NCBI GenBank assembly: GCA_963579925.1
Contig: CAUZJA010000082.1
Location: 1 to 11,186 of the forward strand
Source of the DNA: UBA1151 sp963579925
GTDB lineage: Bacteria; Chloroflexota; Dehalococcoidia; Lucifugimonadales; Lucifugimonadaceae
Direction: 5' to 3'
Length of the DNA stretch: 11,186 nucleotides
Shown here: one piece after another, positions 1 to 5,870 of the stretch
Layout: each line of letters begins with the position of its first letter
Numbering within the stretch: position 1 is the stretch's first letter
Notes under the pieces: model-generated
Database searches by the model: none
The model's input: the letters and a program-made list of their open reading frames with translations, nothing else
Told to the model about the DNA's origin: nothing
Program-made: the position numbers and the translations under genes

Positions 1-787
1 CGCCATCTACGTTGATGCCTTGGCCAGTGATGTTCTTTGCCCTATCCGAACAGAGGAACGCCGCAACTTTGCCAATATCCTCTGGCGTCTGTTCACGCCC
101 CAGCGGAACCATCTCCAGCGCCTCGTCGAAACGCTCTCGGGCCGTACGAGTATCTCCCGGGTTGTCCGCGAGCGCCTTCTGAGCAATCTGATTCCACATT
201 TCGGTCCACAACAAACCGGGGCAAACCGTGTTGACGTTGATGTTGTGTGGAGCCAGTTTCAATGCATAAGCCTGCGACACGTTCAATGCAGCGGCTTTGG
301 ACGCACGATAGTGAGCCAGCGGCCCGGTACTTCCGCCGCGCGCCGCTATCGATGCAATCACAACGATCTTGCCGCTCTGACGCTCCATCATGTGACCCTG
401 CACGGATTCGATGGAGTGCATCACTCCGCGAACGTTCACGGCATATGTAGCGTCCCAATCATCCGCTGACGGTTCATCGCGCTCCCACCAGCCTTCCGCG
501 CCTGCAACGCCGGCGTTGCAGACAAGAATGTCGACTCGGCCGTACATAGACAGTGCGCTGGCGACCATACCGTCTGTACCGTTATCATCGGTTACGTCAG
601 TGGGCACAGACAGAGATCTACGTCCCAGAGCTTCAACCTCTGCGACAGCTTCGTCAGATGCCTTCTCGTTCATATCAGCAATAATGATGTCTGCGCCTCG
701 TTCGGCAAGAGTCCGAACGATTCCGCGGCCAATGCCGTTTGCTCCGCCTGTGACGACGGCGATCTTGTTCTCCAATGGAAGTGTCAT
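1..787 (-). CDS. SDR family oxidoreductase, 3' end cut by the window edge
   Basis: I translated this frame by hand from the ATG at 787-785; it stays open for 262 codons to the left edge with no stop, so only the last few residues are missing. It is a classical short-chain dehydrogenase/reductase. The cofactor loop TGGANGIG is at residues 13-20, and D38 after the second strand favours NAD(H). NAG is at 91-93, catalytic S146 lies in VIASIAAR, Y160 and K164 form YRASK, and the C-terminal ITGQGINVDG is typical. The substrate cannot be read from sequence. The ATG overlaps the stop of the upstream SDR gene by 4 bases (ATGA), so the two are probably translationally coupled. It shares with that neighbour the unusual stretches AGVAGA-x-GW and VCPGLLWT-x-MW, so the pair looks like a duplication. 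The family call is firm; the reaction is unknown. Confidence 0.93.
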   Translation of the reverse strand, partial: MTLPLENKIAVVTGGANGIGRGIVRTLAERGADIIIADMNEKASDEAVAEVEALGRRSLSVPTDVTDDNGTDGMVASALSMYGRVDILVCNAGVAGAEGWWERDEPSADDWDATYAVNVRGVMHSIESVQGHMMERQSGKIVVIASIAARGGSTGPLAHYRASKAAALNVSQAYALKLAPHNINVNTVCPGLLWTEMWNQIAQKALADNPGDTRTARERFDEALEMVPLGREQTPEDIGKVAAFLCSDRAKNITGQGINVDG

Positions 788-1584
788 CTTAGGAATGCTC
801 CACCGTCTACGTTGAGTGCCTGGCCAGTGATGTTGTGCGCATCGTCCGATACAAGGAATGAGACGGCATCACCAATATCATCTGGCGTCTGCTCCCTTCC
901 CAGCGGAATCACATCTGCAATCATCCGATCAAAGACTTCGCGTGCAGGAAGTCCTGCATAGTCCTTGCTATGTCCTGCATATCGCTGCCCTACCTGTTCC
1001 CACATTGGGGTCCACAGAAGGCCCGGACAGACGGCGTTGACGTTGATGTCGTACTCGGCCAGGTTGGACGCCAAACCCTGCGTGTAGTTGATCACCGCAG
1101 CCTTGGATGCCGAATAGTGTGGAATAGCCGGTCGGCCTTCGCGTCCTGCGATGGAGGCAAGATTGACGATCTTGCCACTCCTCTGCTCTTTCATGGATGG
1201 CGTCAGCGCGGTGATGCAGTTAAAAATGCCCTTCACATTCACGTCGTACGCAGCGCCCCAGTCTATTTCCCGGGAGTGAGCAACCTCATGCCAGCCCGGC
1301 GCGCCTGCAACGCCAGCGTTGTTGATGAGAATATCGATGTGGCCCATGCGCTCCAGAGTTGAGGTACCCATCTTCTCAATCATCCAGGGCTTGGTCACAT
1401 CACAGAGCACGGCGTTCGCCGTGACTCCCAGTTTCTCGATCTCAGTAGCCGTTTCCTTGGCGGCATCACGGTTGAGATCTGCTACGACAATATCTGCACC
1501 ATCTCTGGCGAGGGCAAAGGCAATTGCCCGACCGATGCCGGTCGCTCCACCGGTGACGATGGCGACCTTTCCTTTGAGACTCAC
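784..1584 (-). CDS. SDR family oxidoreductase (first gene of the tandem pair)
   Basis: This 266-residue protein is complete and of normal length for a classical SDR. TGGATGIG lies at residues 11-18, and D36 in VVADLN points to NAD(H). The NNAG motif is at 88-91, and the active-site residues are N116, S144, Y157 and K161. ITGQALNVDGG is near the C-terminus. It resembles the glucose/sorbitol/butanediol dehydrogenase group, but the substrate is not determined. The start is GTG at 1584-1582, supported by GGAGAAG (1600-1594) nine bases upstream; no competing ATG is nearby. The stop overlaps the ATG of the next SDR gene. Compared with short SDRs, both paralogs carry an extra segment of about 20 residues after PGLLWT (the substrate-lid region), so their substrates may be related. 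Confidence 0.93.
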   Translation of the reverse strand: MSLKGKVAIVTGGATGIGRAIAFALARDGADIVVADLNRDAAKETATEIEKLGVTANAVLCDVTKPWMIEKMGTSTLERMGHIDILINNAGVAGAPGWHEVAHSREIDWGAAYDVNVKGIFNCITALTPSMKEQRSGKIVNLASIAGREGRPAIPHYSASKAAVINYTQGLASNLAEYDINVNAVCPGLLWTPMWEQVGQRYAGHSKDYAGLPAREVFDRMIADVIPLGREQTPDDIGDAVSFLVSDDAHNITGQALNVDGGAFLR

Positions 1585-1650
1585 GCTGCTATGCTTCTCC
1601 GACTAGTTGATTTCATACGTTCAAGAGATTTCGCCCGTAGTTATTGGGTC

Positions 1651-1673
1651 TAATCCGGTAGTCCTGCGGATTA
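1651..1673. promoter_or_regulatory. Perfect 7-9-7 inverted repeat, candidate operator
   Basis: TAATCCG (1651-1657) is followed by nine bases and then its exact complement CGGATTA (1667-1673). The dyad lies between the divergent SDR gene and the unknown gene at 1702, and its right arm overlaps the minus-strand TATAAT. This is where a repressor would block transcription of the SDR pair. The regulator is not in the window. There is no T-run, so a terminator is less likely. Confidence 0.4.
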
Positions 1674-1675
1674 TA
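1670..1675 (-). promoter_or_regulatory. Possible -10 box for the minus-strand SDR pair
   Basis: Read on the minus strand the bases are TATAAT, a perfect -10 match, about 85 bases upstream of the GTG at 1584. The position of a -35 box (17 bases further up, around 1698-1693) reads GTATTC, which is poor. The call rests on the -10 alone, on its place between divergent genes, and on its overlap with a dyad. Confidence 0.3.
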
Positions 1676-1701
1676 CGTCCGCGGGGCTTGGAGAATACTT
1701 T

Positions 1702-2064
1702 TTGGGAACCAGCCGCGCACAGGCAATGGAGTATGCGTACAACCTGCTAACCGTGCCCACGGTTCATATGCGCGTAAGGCTCAAGCAGACGCAATCCGGC
1801 GTATCGCTTCTCTACAAGAACCGGCTACTCACTCGCGTCTATCTCAACCGAAGCGGGATGACCGCAGCAGGTGCAATGGCACAGGCACTGGGTATTAAAG
1901 TGCCAGCGCTTGGGGAATTTAACGAGGCCGTCGTATCAACCGGCGTGATCCATCGAGTGCTGTCGTTGTCGACCCTCGACTACCGCAATCCGACCTCATT
2001 TGATCTCGCAAAGTACTGGTTGGGCGAAGCAGATGCCCTCAGGAAATCTGGTTCGGATAGCTAG
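1702..2064 (+). CDS. Hypothetical protein, 120 residues, no family recognised
   Basis: I do not recognise this protein. The frame starts at TTG 1702, with GGAG at 1690-1693 eight bases upstream. An ATG at 1726 (residue 9) is an alternative but has no better ribosome site. The frame is open only from 1654. The product is basic (about 14 Lys/Arg to 8 Asp/Glu), has no cysteine, and shows no hydrophobic stretch long enough for a membrane segment and no signal peptide. Hydrophobic and polar residues are mixed as in a small globular protein, and codon use looks like that of the neighbours. No comparable frame overlaps it on either strand. It lies alone between divergent SDR genes and the fatty-acid cluster, 90 bases before the latter. 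It could be the first gene of that operon or an independent gene. Confidence 0.55.
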   Translation: MGTSRAQAMEYAYNLLTVPTVHMRVRLKQTQSGVSLLYKNRLLTRVYLNRSGMTAAGAMAQALGIKVPALGEFNEAVVSTGVIHRVLSLSTLDYRNPTSFDLAKYWLGEADALRKSGSDS

Positions 2065-2154
2065 GGTTAGGTCCGTTCGATTGCCCCATCGTGAGTGCAC
2101 CAATAAAATTGTTGTGCGTTTCTTCCTAATTTGCACAGTACTGGTTATTATCGA

Positions 2155-2547
2155 ATGAGTTCACTTCTGGGCGCTCTTGAGCCTGGCCACCAGTTTAAAG
2201 ATCAATCGTTCACGATCGATTCCGACATGGCCGTCGCGTACGCGAACGCAGTTGGCGATCAGTCATCGCTGGCCACAGAAGGCAAGGTGCCTCCCATGGC
2301 GGTGATCGCGCTTGGGCTATCGCAGGTCATCGAGGCGCTGGCGCTGGGCGGCGGAACGGTTCACGCGTCACAAGAGGTTGAGTATTCAAACTCTGCGCAA
2401 GTGGACCAGCCAATCGTTGCCAGCACAGTACTGAAGGGAAACTCAGTGCGAAGAGGCTCACGCTTCGCCACCGTGGAAACAACATTCGCCAGCGCGTCCG
2501 GTGACGATATCGCCCGTGCACTATCAATGGTGATCGTTCCAGAATGA
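2155..2547 (+). CDS. MaoC-fold dehydratase subunit, probably non-catalytic (FAS1-like N-terminal dehydratase domain)
   Basis: The ATG at 2155 gives a 130-residue single hot-dog protein. A TTG at 2131 would add eight unlikely residues (HSTGYYR-like) and has no ribosome site. The region YANAVGDQSSLA (residues 29-40) aligns with the hydratase motif Y-x-x-x-x-GD-x-NP-x-H. D35 is kept, but the Asn, Pro and catalytic His are missing. The following VPPM matches the APPTF-type stretch of FAS1-like MaoC N-terminal domains. Known relatives, such as mycobacterial HadA/HadC, bind the acyl chain and pair with a catalytic HadB-type partner. Here the gene overlaps exactly such a partner by 4 bases (ATGA), so a heterodimeric 3-hydroxyacyl-ACP (or -CoA) dehydratase is the best inference. 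Fold confidence is good; the substrate carrier, ACP or CoA, is inferred from plsX/fabG/fabL next door. Confidence 0.8.
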   Translation: MSSLLGALEPGHQFKDQSFTIDSDMAVAYANAVGDQSSLATEGKVPPMAVIALGLSQVIEALALGGGTVHASQEVEYSNSAQVDQPIVASTVLKGNSVRRGSRFATVETTFASASGDDIARALSMVIVPE

Positions 2548-2954
2548 CCAGCACAACCTGGACTGCCGGACAGAACCTGCCTGAAGTCACCAAATCCGTG
2601 ACGCAGGAGCAAGTGAATGCTTACGCAGACGCTGCGCGCGATTGGAATCCGATTCATCTCGACGCTGACTTTGCTGCAGGCACGCAGTTTGGTCAGAGGA
2701 TTGCACACGGGATGCTCGGCCTGGGATTCGTATCTGAGATGCTAAGTCTGGCGTTCCCTGAGTCATGGGGACAGTCCGGTGGTCTAAAGGTTCGGTTCAA
2801 GGCCCCGATCTTCCCGGGCGAGACAGTCAAAATTTCCGGTGAAATCACAAACGTGTCCAGAAACGCAGGTGTAGATACAGTCACTTGCACCGTAGTCTGC
2901 ACCAAACCAGACGATACTGAAGCGATCACTGGCACTGCAACTGTGCTGATCTAG
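2544..2954 (+). CDS. MaoC-like (R)-specific hydratase/dehydratase, catalytic subunit (HadB-like)
   Basis: This 136-residue hot-dog protein has a complete hydratase 2 motif: YADAARDWNPIH at residues 27-38 with D33, N35 and H38. It is followed by FGQRIAHGMLGLGF, the usual helix and glycine-rich segment. Members reversibly dehydrate (3R)-3-hydroxyacyl thioesters to trans-2-enoyl thioesters. It is translationally coupled to the upstream subunit that lacks the histidine, the arrangement of HadAB/HadBC dehydratases. It lies 43 bases before plsX and just upstream of fabG and fabL. The likely role is therefore the dehydration step of type II fatty acid elongation, replacing FabZ. A role in CoA-linked hydration (beta-oxidation or PhaJ-like) is possible but fits the neighbours less well. 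RD in place of the common GD before NP is a small deviation. Confidence 0.88.
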   Translation: MTSTTWTAGQNLPEVTKSVTQEQVNAYADAARDWNPIHLDADFAAGTQFGQRIAHGMLGLGFVSEMLSLAFPESWGQSGGLKVRFKAPIFPGETVKISGEITNVSRNAGVDTVTCTVVCTKPDDTEAITGTATVLI

Positions 2955-2997
2955 ATCATGACCAACAAGAACACACGGACATTCGGGGAGGCTTGAA

Positions 2998-4047
2998 GTG
3001 GCTGAAGATGGACTGATTACCATCTCTCTGGATGCTATGGGCGGAGATTTCGCGCCTGAAGAGCCAGTAAAAGGTGCCGTTCAGGCGGTACGCCAGGGTG
3101 GCGTTGAAGTGATTCTGGTTGGCGATGAAGCGATTGTCACCGCCGAACTTGCGAAACATGATGGCGCAGATGAACTGCCAATATCTATCTACAGCTCCAC
3201 CGGCGTAGTCGAAGAAGGTGAAGCTCCGGCGCTGGCCTTCAGATCAAAACCGCGCGCATCCATATTTGTAGCAACCAACCGTGTGAAGCGCGGCATCGCA
3301 CAGGCGGTCGTCAGTATGGGCTCTAGCGGTGGAACCATCGCCGCGGCAAGCTTCCTCTTTGGCACATTCGACGGCATTGAGCGGGGAACACTTGGCGGTC
3401 CAATCATCGGACTATCGCCCAACACGATGATCTTCGACGTAGGCGTGAACGTGGACGTAAAGCCATCCGCAGCGGCGGACTTCGCAGCCCTCGGTGCAAC
3501 CATGTCTCGAGTCCTGAATGGCGTTAAGAATCCTCGTGTAGCGCTACTTAGCGTGGGTGCTGAGGAAGGTAAAGGGAACAAATTCGTCAAAGAGACGACG
3601 GAAATCCTGAAGGCATCTAATCTAAACTTCATTGGGAACGTAGAAGCCAGCGACCTGCCATTTGATTCCGCTGATGTTGTAGTAGCAGACGGGTTCACGG
3701 GCAACGTGGTCATGAAGCTCACGGAGTCGCTGGGAGTAGCCCTCTCCACATTGATTAGGGAGTACGATTCTTCTATAGATAATAACGAGTTGGCCGATAA
3801 GGTTTTTGCACTCACGAATCCTGTCACGCAGTATGGTGGCGGACCGTTACTTGGGGTTCGTGGGGTTGCCATAGTTGGCCATGGAAAAGCGACTGCTCGA
3901 GAGGTATCTCAAGCAATTCACACCGCACGTGAAGCAGTGGAATCAAACTTTATTGCGGTGGCAGAACAAGAAGTAAACGCGATGCGGGAAAGCCAAACGG
4001 CTAGCGACGACACTGAGGACGACCCCGGGGTCAACGCAAAAGAGTAG
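2998..4047 (+). CDS. plsX: Phosphate acyltransferase PlsX
   Basis: PlsX makes acyl-phosphate from acyl-ACP and inorganic phosphate; membrane PlsY then uses it to acylate glycerol-3-phosphate. The protein has 349 residues. The family signature LDAMGGDFAP is at 11-20. GVNVDVKPS, DLPFDSADVVVADGFTGNV and GPLLGVRGVAIVGHGKA follow in the usual order. The glycine motif reads SMGSSGG where most PlsX have an S-A-G-N-(S/T)-GA form. The last roughly 20 residues form an acidic, low-complexity tail beyond the usual end. The start is GTG 2998 with a strong GGGGAGG (2985-2991) six bases before it. It follows the dehydratase pair and precedes fabG by 31 bases. plsX beside fabG is common in bacteria, but fabH, fabD and acpP, its usual companions, are absent here. 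Confidence 0.95.
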   Translation: MAEDGLITISLDAMGGDFAPEEPVKGAVQAVRQGGVEVILVGDEAIVTAELAKHDGADELPISIYSSTGVVEEGEAPALAFRSKPRASIFVATNRVKRGIAQAVVSMGSSGGTIAAASFLFGTFDGIERGTLGGPIIGLSPNTMIFDVGVNVDVKPSAAADFAALGATMSRVLNGVKNPRVALLSVGAEEGKGNKFVKETTEILKASNLNFIGNVEASDLPFDSADVVVADGFTGNVVMKLTESLGVALSTLIREYDSSIDNNELADKVFALTNPVTQYGGGPLLGVRGVAIVGHGKATAREVSQAIHTAREAVESNFIAVAEQEVNAMRESQTASDDTEDDPGVNAKE

Positions 4048-4078
4048 ACGGGCTCACCCGCCAGGAAGGCATTCAGAA

Positions 4079-4822
4079 TTGGCCGATACGCCAAGAACAG
4101 TTCTCATTACAGGAGCATCTCGTGGAATCGGTCGAGCTGCGGCACTTCGTCTAGCGGCCGCTGGTCACCGTATTGGTATCAACTACCGCTCACACGGGGA
4201 TGAAGCAGAAGATCTCAAGAAGCAGATCGAATCCGACGGCGGCACTGCGTTCGTCATCCAGGCAGATGTTAGTGACAAAGTTCAGGTCAAAACCATGATT
4301 AGTGCCACCATTGAGGCACTTGGGCCAATCGAGATCATGATCAACAATGCTGGCATCATTGATGACACGCTCTTCATGCGGATGAAGGACGATCAGTTTG
4401 AACGGGTGATGCAGACCAACACGTTTGGGACCTACTACTGCTCTCGCGCAGTTATCGCCCCAATGGTAAGCGCTCGCTGGGGCCGAATTATCAATGTCAC
4501 ATCAGTGGTGGGTCTCCGCGGCAACGCCGGTCAGGTCAACTACTCCGCCTCAAAAGGCGCCATCCACACGTTCACTTACTCACTGGCAAAAGAAGTTGCC
4601 AAACGGAACGTCACCATCAACGCGGTGGCTCCAGGATATGTTGAGACAGCAACCGTGAATGATCTGCCTGAGTCCCTCAAAGCGGAGGTGATGGGCCGCA
4701 TATTTGCCAACAGGTTTGGCCAGCCGGATGAGATTGCAGCCGCCATCGCATTCATTGCCAGTGAAGATGCCGCCTACATCAACGGCGAAGTGCTTCGCGT
4801 AGACGGCGGACTGGCCATCTAA
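4079..4822 (+). CDS. fabG: 3-oxoacyl-[ACP] reductase FabG
   Basis: FabG reduces 3-oxoacyl-ACP to (3R)-3-hydroxyacyl-ACP with NADPH. The protein has 247 residues, normal for FabG. TGASRGIG is at 11-18, with R15 and Y36-R37 fitting NADPH. NNAGI is at 89-93, followed by the FabG-typical D-T-L-F-M-R-M-K segment. The catalytic residues are N114, S142, Y155 and K159, and the end reads YINGEVLRVDGGLAI. The start is TTG 4079, preceded by AGGAAGG (4063-4069) with nine bases between; no other in-frame start is near. Its place between plsX and an enoyl-reductase-like SDR, after a dehydratase pair, supports true fatty-acid FabG rather than a general SDR. Substrate specificity within SDRs is hard to prove by sequence alone, but motifs and context agree. 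Confidence 0.9.
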   Translation: MADTPRTVLITGASRGIGRAAALRLAAAGHRIGINYRSHGDEAEDLKKQIESDGGTAFVIQADVSDKVQVKTMISATIEALGPIEIMINNAGIIDDTLFMRMKDDQFERVMQTNTFGTYYCSRAVIAPMVSARWGRIINVTSVVGLRGNAGQVNYSASKGAIHTFTYSLAKEVAKRNVTINAVAPGYVETATVNDLPESLKAEVMGRIFANRFGQPDEIAAAIAFIASEDAAYINGEVLRVDGGLAI

Positions 4823-4842
4823 CGGCCCCCCAGGGCAATCCA

Positions 4843-5625
4843 ATGGCTAACACGATGAGCAACGCGTCCAGCAAACCTCTCGCAGGCAAAGTCGCCCTGA
4901 TTACAGGCGGCTCCCGAGGTATCGGCTTCGCAATCGCAACAGAGCTCGCAGAGCGCGGCGCTGACATCGCATTCAATTACTTTCGCAATCACAAAGCCGC
5001 GCGCGAGGCACATGCAGCGATAGAAAATATGGGCGTGAAGTGCTTCTCCACCCGGGCGCATCTGGGCGATGAAGACGCCATCACTACACTCTTCGAAAAG
5101 GTTTCTGCCGAGTACGGAAAGCTGGATATCCTCGTCAACAATGCCGCTTCTGGCGTGATGAAGCCAGCGACTGAACTTGCAACGAAGCACTGGGACTGGA
5201 CACTGGATATCAACGCCCGCGGACCGTGGCTATGCTCCAAGGCCGCCGCAGATCTGATGCCGGACGGCGGAAAGATCGTGAACGTCTCAAGCCCGGGCTC
5301 CACACGGCCGTTCAGCGACTACTTTGCAGTTGGTGTATCCAAGGCTGCGCTAGAGGCTGTCACCAGGTATATGGCGCTGGATCTGGCTCCCCGGAACATC
5401 GTAGTAAATGCGGTATCCGCCAGTTTCATCATGACCGACGCGCTCAAAGCTTTCGACGATGAAGAAGGCGTCAAGAAATTCGCCGCCCGCCCAACGCCAG
5501 CAGGACGTCCGGTTGAGCCAACTGACGTAGCGAAAGCAGTCGCATGGCTATGCAGCGACGACGCGACAATGATTCGCGGTCAAGTCCTCCTGATAGACGG
5601 CGGAGAAATGCTCGTCTACCGCTAA
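4843..5625 (+). CDS. fabL: Enoyl-[ACP] reductase III, FabL-type SDR
   Basis: FabL is the NADPH-dependent SDR that reduces trans-2-enoyl-ACP in Bacillus and some other bacteria lacking or supplementing FabI. This 260-residue protein matches what I recall of Bacillus FabL in several stretches. These include VNNAASGV followed by HWDWT and INA (residues 98-125), PGS-R, VGVSKAALEA-TRY, IVVNAVS, TDALK-F, TPAGR, and MIRGQ with a DGG end. The active site is Y160-x6-K167, the FabL/FabI spacing, not the Y-x3-K of ordinary SDRs. TGGSRGIG lies at 21-28 and N45-Y46-x-R48 fits NADPH. The start is ATG 4843 with AGGG (4832-4835) seven bases upstream; a second ATG at 4855 is possible. It follows fabG by 20 bases and ends the cluster, closing the elongation cycle begun by fabG and the dehydratase. 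Confidence 0.85.
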   Translation: MANTMSNASSKPLAGKVALITGGSRGIGFAIATELAERGADIAFNYFRNHKAAREAHAAIENMGVKCFSTRAHLGDEDAITTLFEKVSAEYGKLDILVNNAASGVMKPATELATKHWDWTLDINARGPWLCSKAAADLMPDGGKIVNVSSPGSTRPFSDYFAVGVSKAALEAVTRYMALDLAPRNIVVNAVSASFIMTDALKAFDDEEGVKKFAARPTPAGRPVEPTDVAKAVAWLCSDDATMIRGQVLLIDGGEMLVYR

Positions 5626-5645
5626 CAGCAGCGGAGCTGGCACTG

Positions 5646-5678
5646 AGCGGGGCGATGAAGAGCTAGAGTCCCCCGTTT
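5646..5678 (+). terminator. Weak candidate terminator after fabL
   Basis: AGCGGGG (5646-5652) can pair with CCCCGTT (5671-5677), including one G-T pair, across an 18-base loop. A short TTT ends the structure. The long loop and short T-run make it a poor intrinsic terminator, but it sits 20 bases after the fabL stop in a convergent gap, where termination is expected. Confidence 0.3.
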
Positions 5679-5699
5679 GATGAGCCGCTAAGCCCAGTC

Positions 5700-5727
5700 G
5701 TCCTTCCGGCGTAGGCCGGAATCCAGG
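5700..5727. repeat. REP-like palindromic repeat (TTCCGGC-GTAG-GCCGGAA)
   Basis: A perfect 7-bp stem TTCCGGC (5704-5710) / GCCGGAA (5715-5721) with a GTAG loop sits inside a CGTCCTTCC...GGAATCCAGG context. Similar TTCC-GC...GC-GGAATCCAG elements are scattered between genes in many bacterial genomes. It may also slow polymerases from either convergent operon. The copy number in this genome cannot be seen from the window. Confidence 0.6.
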
Positions 5728-5746
5728 CACAGCCACTCACGCCCAA

Positions 5747-5770
5747 CGCGATCTCGCGTACGCTGCAGCG
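5747..5770. repeat. Two adjacent short palindromes in the convergent gap
   Basis: CGCGA-TC-TCGCG (5747-5758) is a perfect 5-bp stem with a two-base loop. It is followed two bases later by the self-complementary CGCTGCAGCG (5761-5770). Together with the hairpins on each side they make this gap unusually rich in dyads. No function can be assigned. Confidence 0.35.
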
Positions 5771-5795
5771 CTCCGGCTGATGCACCGTGGACGCC

Positions 5796-5825
5796 ACTCA
5801 CCCTTCGAACGGCTCAGGATGGCGG
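5796..5825. repeat. CCTTCGA...GGCTCAGGA intergenic repeat element
   Basis: CCCTTCGAACGGCTCAGGAT (5801-5820) closely resembles the CCTTCGACAGGCTCAGGA element found between genes in many bacteria, including Chloroflexota. The canonical form has complementary flanks. Here only an imperfect stem remains (CTCACCCT with AGGATGG, one mismatch and one wobble), so this looks like a diverged copy. The resemblance is from memory, not a search. Confidence 0.5.
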
Positions 5826-5857
5826 CTGGATGGATGGAGGTACGGAAATATCGGGAA

Positions 5858-5869
5858 CGACCGAAGTCG
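5858..5869 (-). other. UUCG tetraloop hairpin just after the ygfZ-like stop
   Basis: On the minus strand the bases read CGAC-TTCG-GTCG. This is a 4-bp stem closed as C(UUCG)G, an unusually stable RNA tetraloop, one base after the TAG of the YgfZ-like gene. The stem is short and lacks a T-run, so it may protect the 3' end of the transcript or assist termination, or may be chance. Confidence 0.3.
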
Positions 5870-5870
5870 A

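Noticed and set aside
20..469. Plus-strand open frame of 149 codons
   Set aside because: It lies antisense to the partial SDR gene, whose complete motif set I translated on the minus strand; the plus-strand product has no recognisable domain.
2131..2154. TTG 2131 as the start of the first dehydratase gene
   Set aside because: There is no ribosome site, and the ATG at 2155 gives the usual N-terminus of the fold.
3189..3872. Minus-strand open frame of 227 codons
   Set aside because: It is fully antisense to plsX and its product is Ser/Thr/Pro-rich with no motifs, as expected of a shadow frame.
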